Of a stretch of DNA of 64,000 bases, positions 63,650 through 64,000 are shown in pieces. Each line of letters opens with the position of its first letter. Position 1 is the stretch's first letter. Below the pieces are notes generated by a model. That model had not been told where the DNA came from. It worked only from the letters and a program-made list of their open reading frames with translations, and did no database searches. Source of the DNA: an uncultured Eubacterium sp. (GTDB lineage Bacteria > Bacillota > Clostridia > Lachnospirales > Lachnospiraceae); NCBI GenBank assembly GCA_910584795.1, contig CAJUBZ010000002.1, forward strand, positions 124,001-188,000, read 5' to 3'. A program made the position numbers and the translations under genes.

Positions 63650-64000
63650 ATGAAAGCACTGATTGCAATGAGCGGTGGTGTAGACAGTAGTGTTGCTGCC
63701 GTGTTTATGAAAGAAAAAGGATATGAGCCGATTGGCGTTACGATGAAACTTTATGATAATGAAGATGTAAATATGTCTCAGGAAAAGACCTGTTGTTCTT
63801 TAAGTGACATAGAAGATGCCAGAAGCATTGCCCATAAGTTTGATTTTCCATATTACGTGTTTAATTTTAAAACACAATTTAGGGAAAAAGTTATGGACAA
63901 ATTTGTGGGTTGTTACAAATGCGGCATGACACCAAATCCTTGTGTAGATTGTAACCGTTATCTTAAATTTAATGAGTTAGACCGTCGGGCAAAAGAATTA
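63650..64000 (+). CDS. mnmA: tRNA 2-thiouridylase, 3' end outside window
   Basis: First 117 codons of MnmA, which thiolates U34 of Lys, Glu and Gln tRNAs using sulfur from the desulfurase. ATP-pyrophosphatase P-loop SGGVDSS at about 9-15 and the catalytic Cys in NPCVDCNR are visible; the second Cys lies beyond the window. GAAGG 8 bases upstream supports the ATG at 63650. It follows iscU by 72 bases. Confidence 0.93.
   Translation, partial: MKALIAMSGGVDSSVAAVFMKEKGYEPIGVTMKLYDNEDVNMSQEKTCCSLSDIEDARSIAHKFDFPYYVFNFKTQFREKVMDKFVGCYKCGMTPNPCVDCNRYLKFNELDRRAKEL

Overview
The window is a 64 kb piece of the chromosome of a low-GC Gram-positive anaerobe, most likely a gut Lachnospiraceae (Clostridia). 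The basis is AT-rich codon use with strong AGGAGG ribosome binding sites, the gene order era - yqzL-like - recO - glycyl-tRNA synthetase - pyruvate phosphate dikinase, a gltBD pair, an rrf2/nifS/iscU/mnmA iron-sulfur cluster, a bile salt hydrolase and a cytosolic Cu/Zn-SOD-like protein. I cannot name the species. There is no rRNA, CRISPR array, phage, transposase or integrase. One tRNA (Gly, anticodon GCC) is present.

Layout. 1-7.7 kb: end of a DUF1284 gene, an M16C metalloprotease, era, a YqzL-like small protein, recO, a lipoprotein and glyQS. 7.7-16.7 kb: insertions between glyQS and ppdK, namely a structured intergenic element, a secreted BspA-like leucine-rich protein, a two-component system with a two-permease/one-ATPase ABC transporter (probably peptide-antibiotic sensing and export, foreign-looking codon use) and a GH30 glycosidase. 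16.7-19.6 kb: ppdK with a long structured leader. 19.8-24.2 kb: accessory genes (a winged-helix-like regulator, an unknown membrane protein, an AraC/GyrI regulator and partner, an FTR-beta-like [4Fe-4S] protein, a possibly frameshifted small membrane protein). 24.3-32.7 kb: metabolic and housekeeping genes (Xaa-Pro aminopeptidase, YtaF/MntP-like protein, bile salt hydrolase, CBS-DRTGG diphosphatase, DUF1846, SodC-like, deoC). 32.7-38.5 kb: a decaying accessory stretch with an ars remnant, other gene fragments and small stand-alone enzymes. 38.5-48.5 kb: HAD phosphatase, CDF transporter, rpoD, then gltB-gltD behind an attenuator-like leader. 48.5-49.2 kb: a non-coding block with a GC-rich palindromic element and a candidate small RNA. 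49.2-64 kb: oxidoreductases, signal peptidase I, endonuclease IV, two AEC carriers around pepF, tRNA-Gly, PAP2 phosphatase, and the Fe-S gene set running off the right edge in mnmA.

How the parts work together. The response regulator probably drives both its own promoter and the ABC transporter promoter: both carry CTAAT direct repeats in 11-bp phase ending exactly 10 bp before the -10 box. GltB and GltD form glutamate synthase, and the leader before gltB carries a terminator overlapped by alternative hairpins, pointing to antitermination control of nitrogen assimilation. Rrf2, NifS, IscU and MnmA link Fe-S and thiol chemistry to tRNA 2-thiolation, with an inward-facing cell wall hydrolase gene inserted between the regulator and nifS.

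Most unexplained structure lies at 48.6-49.1 kb (candidate minus-strand sRNA with repeated CCTCCC motifs, plus a GC-rich palindromic element), in the gltB leader, and in the 33-38.5 kb stretch, where several genes survive only as fragments and at least two keep both ends around an internal deletion.
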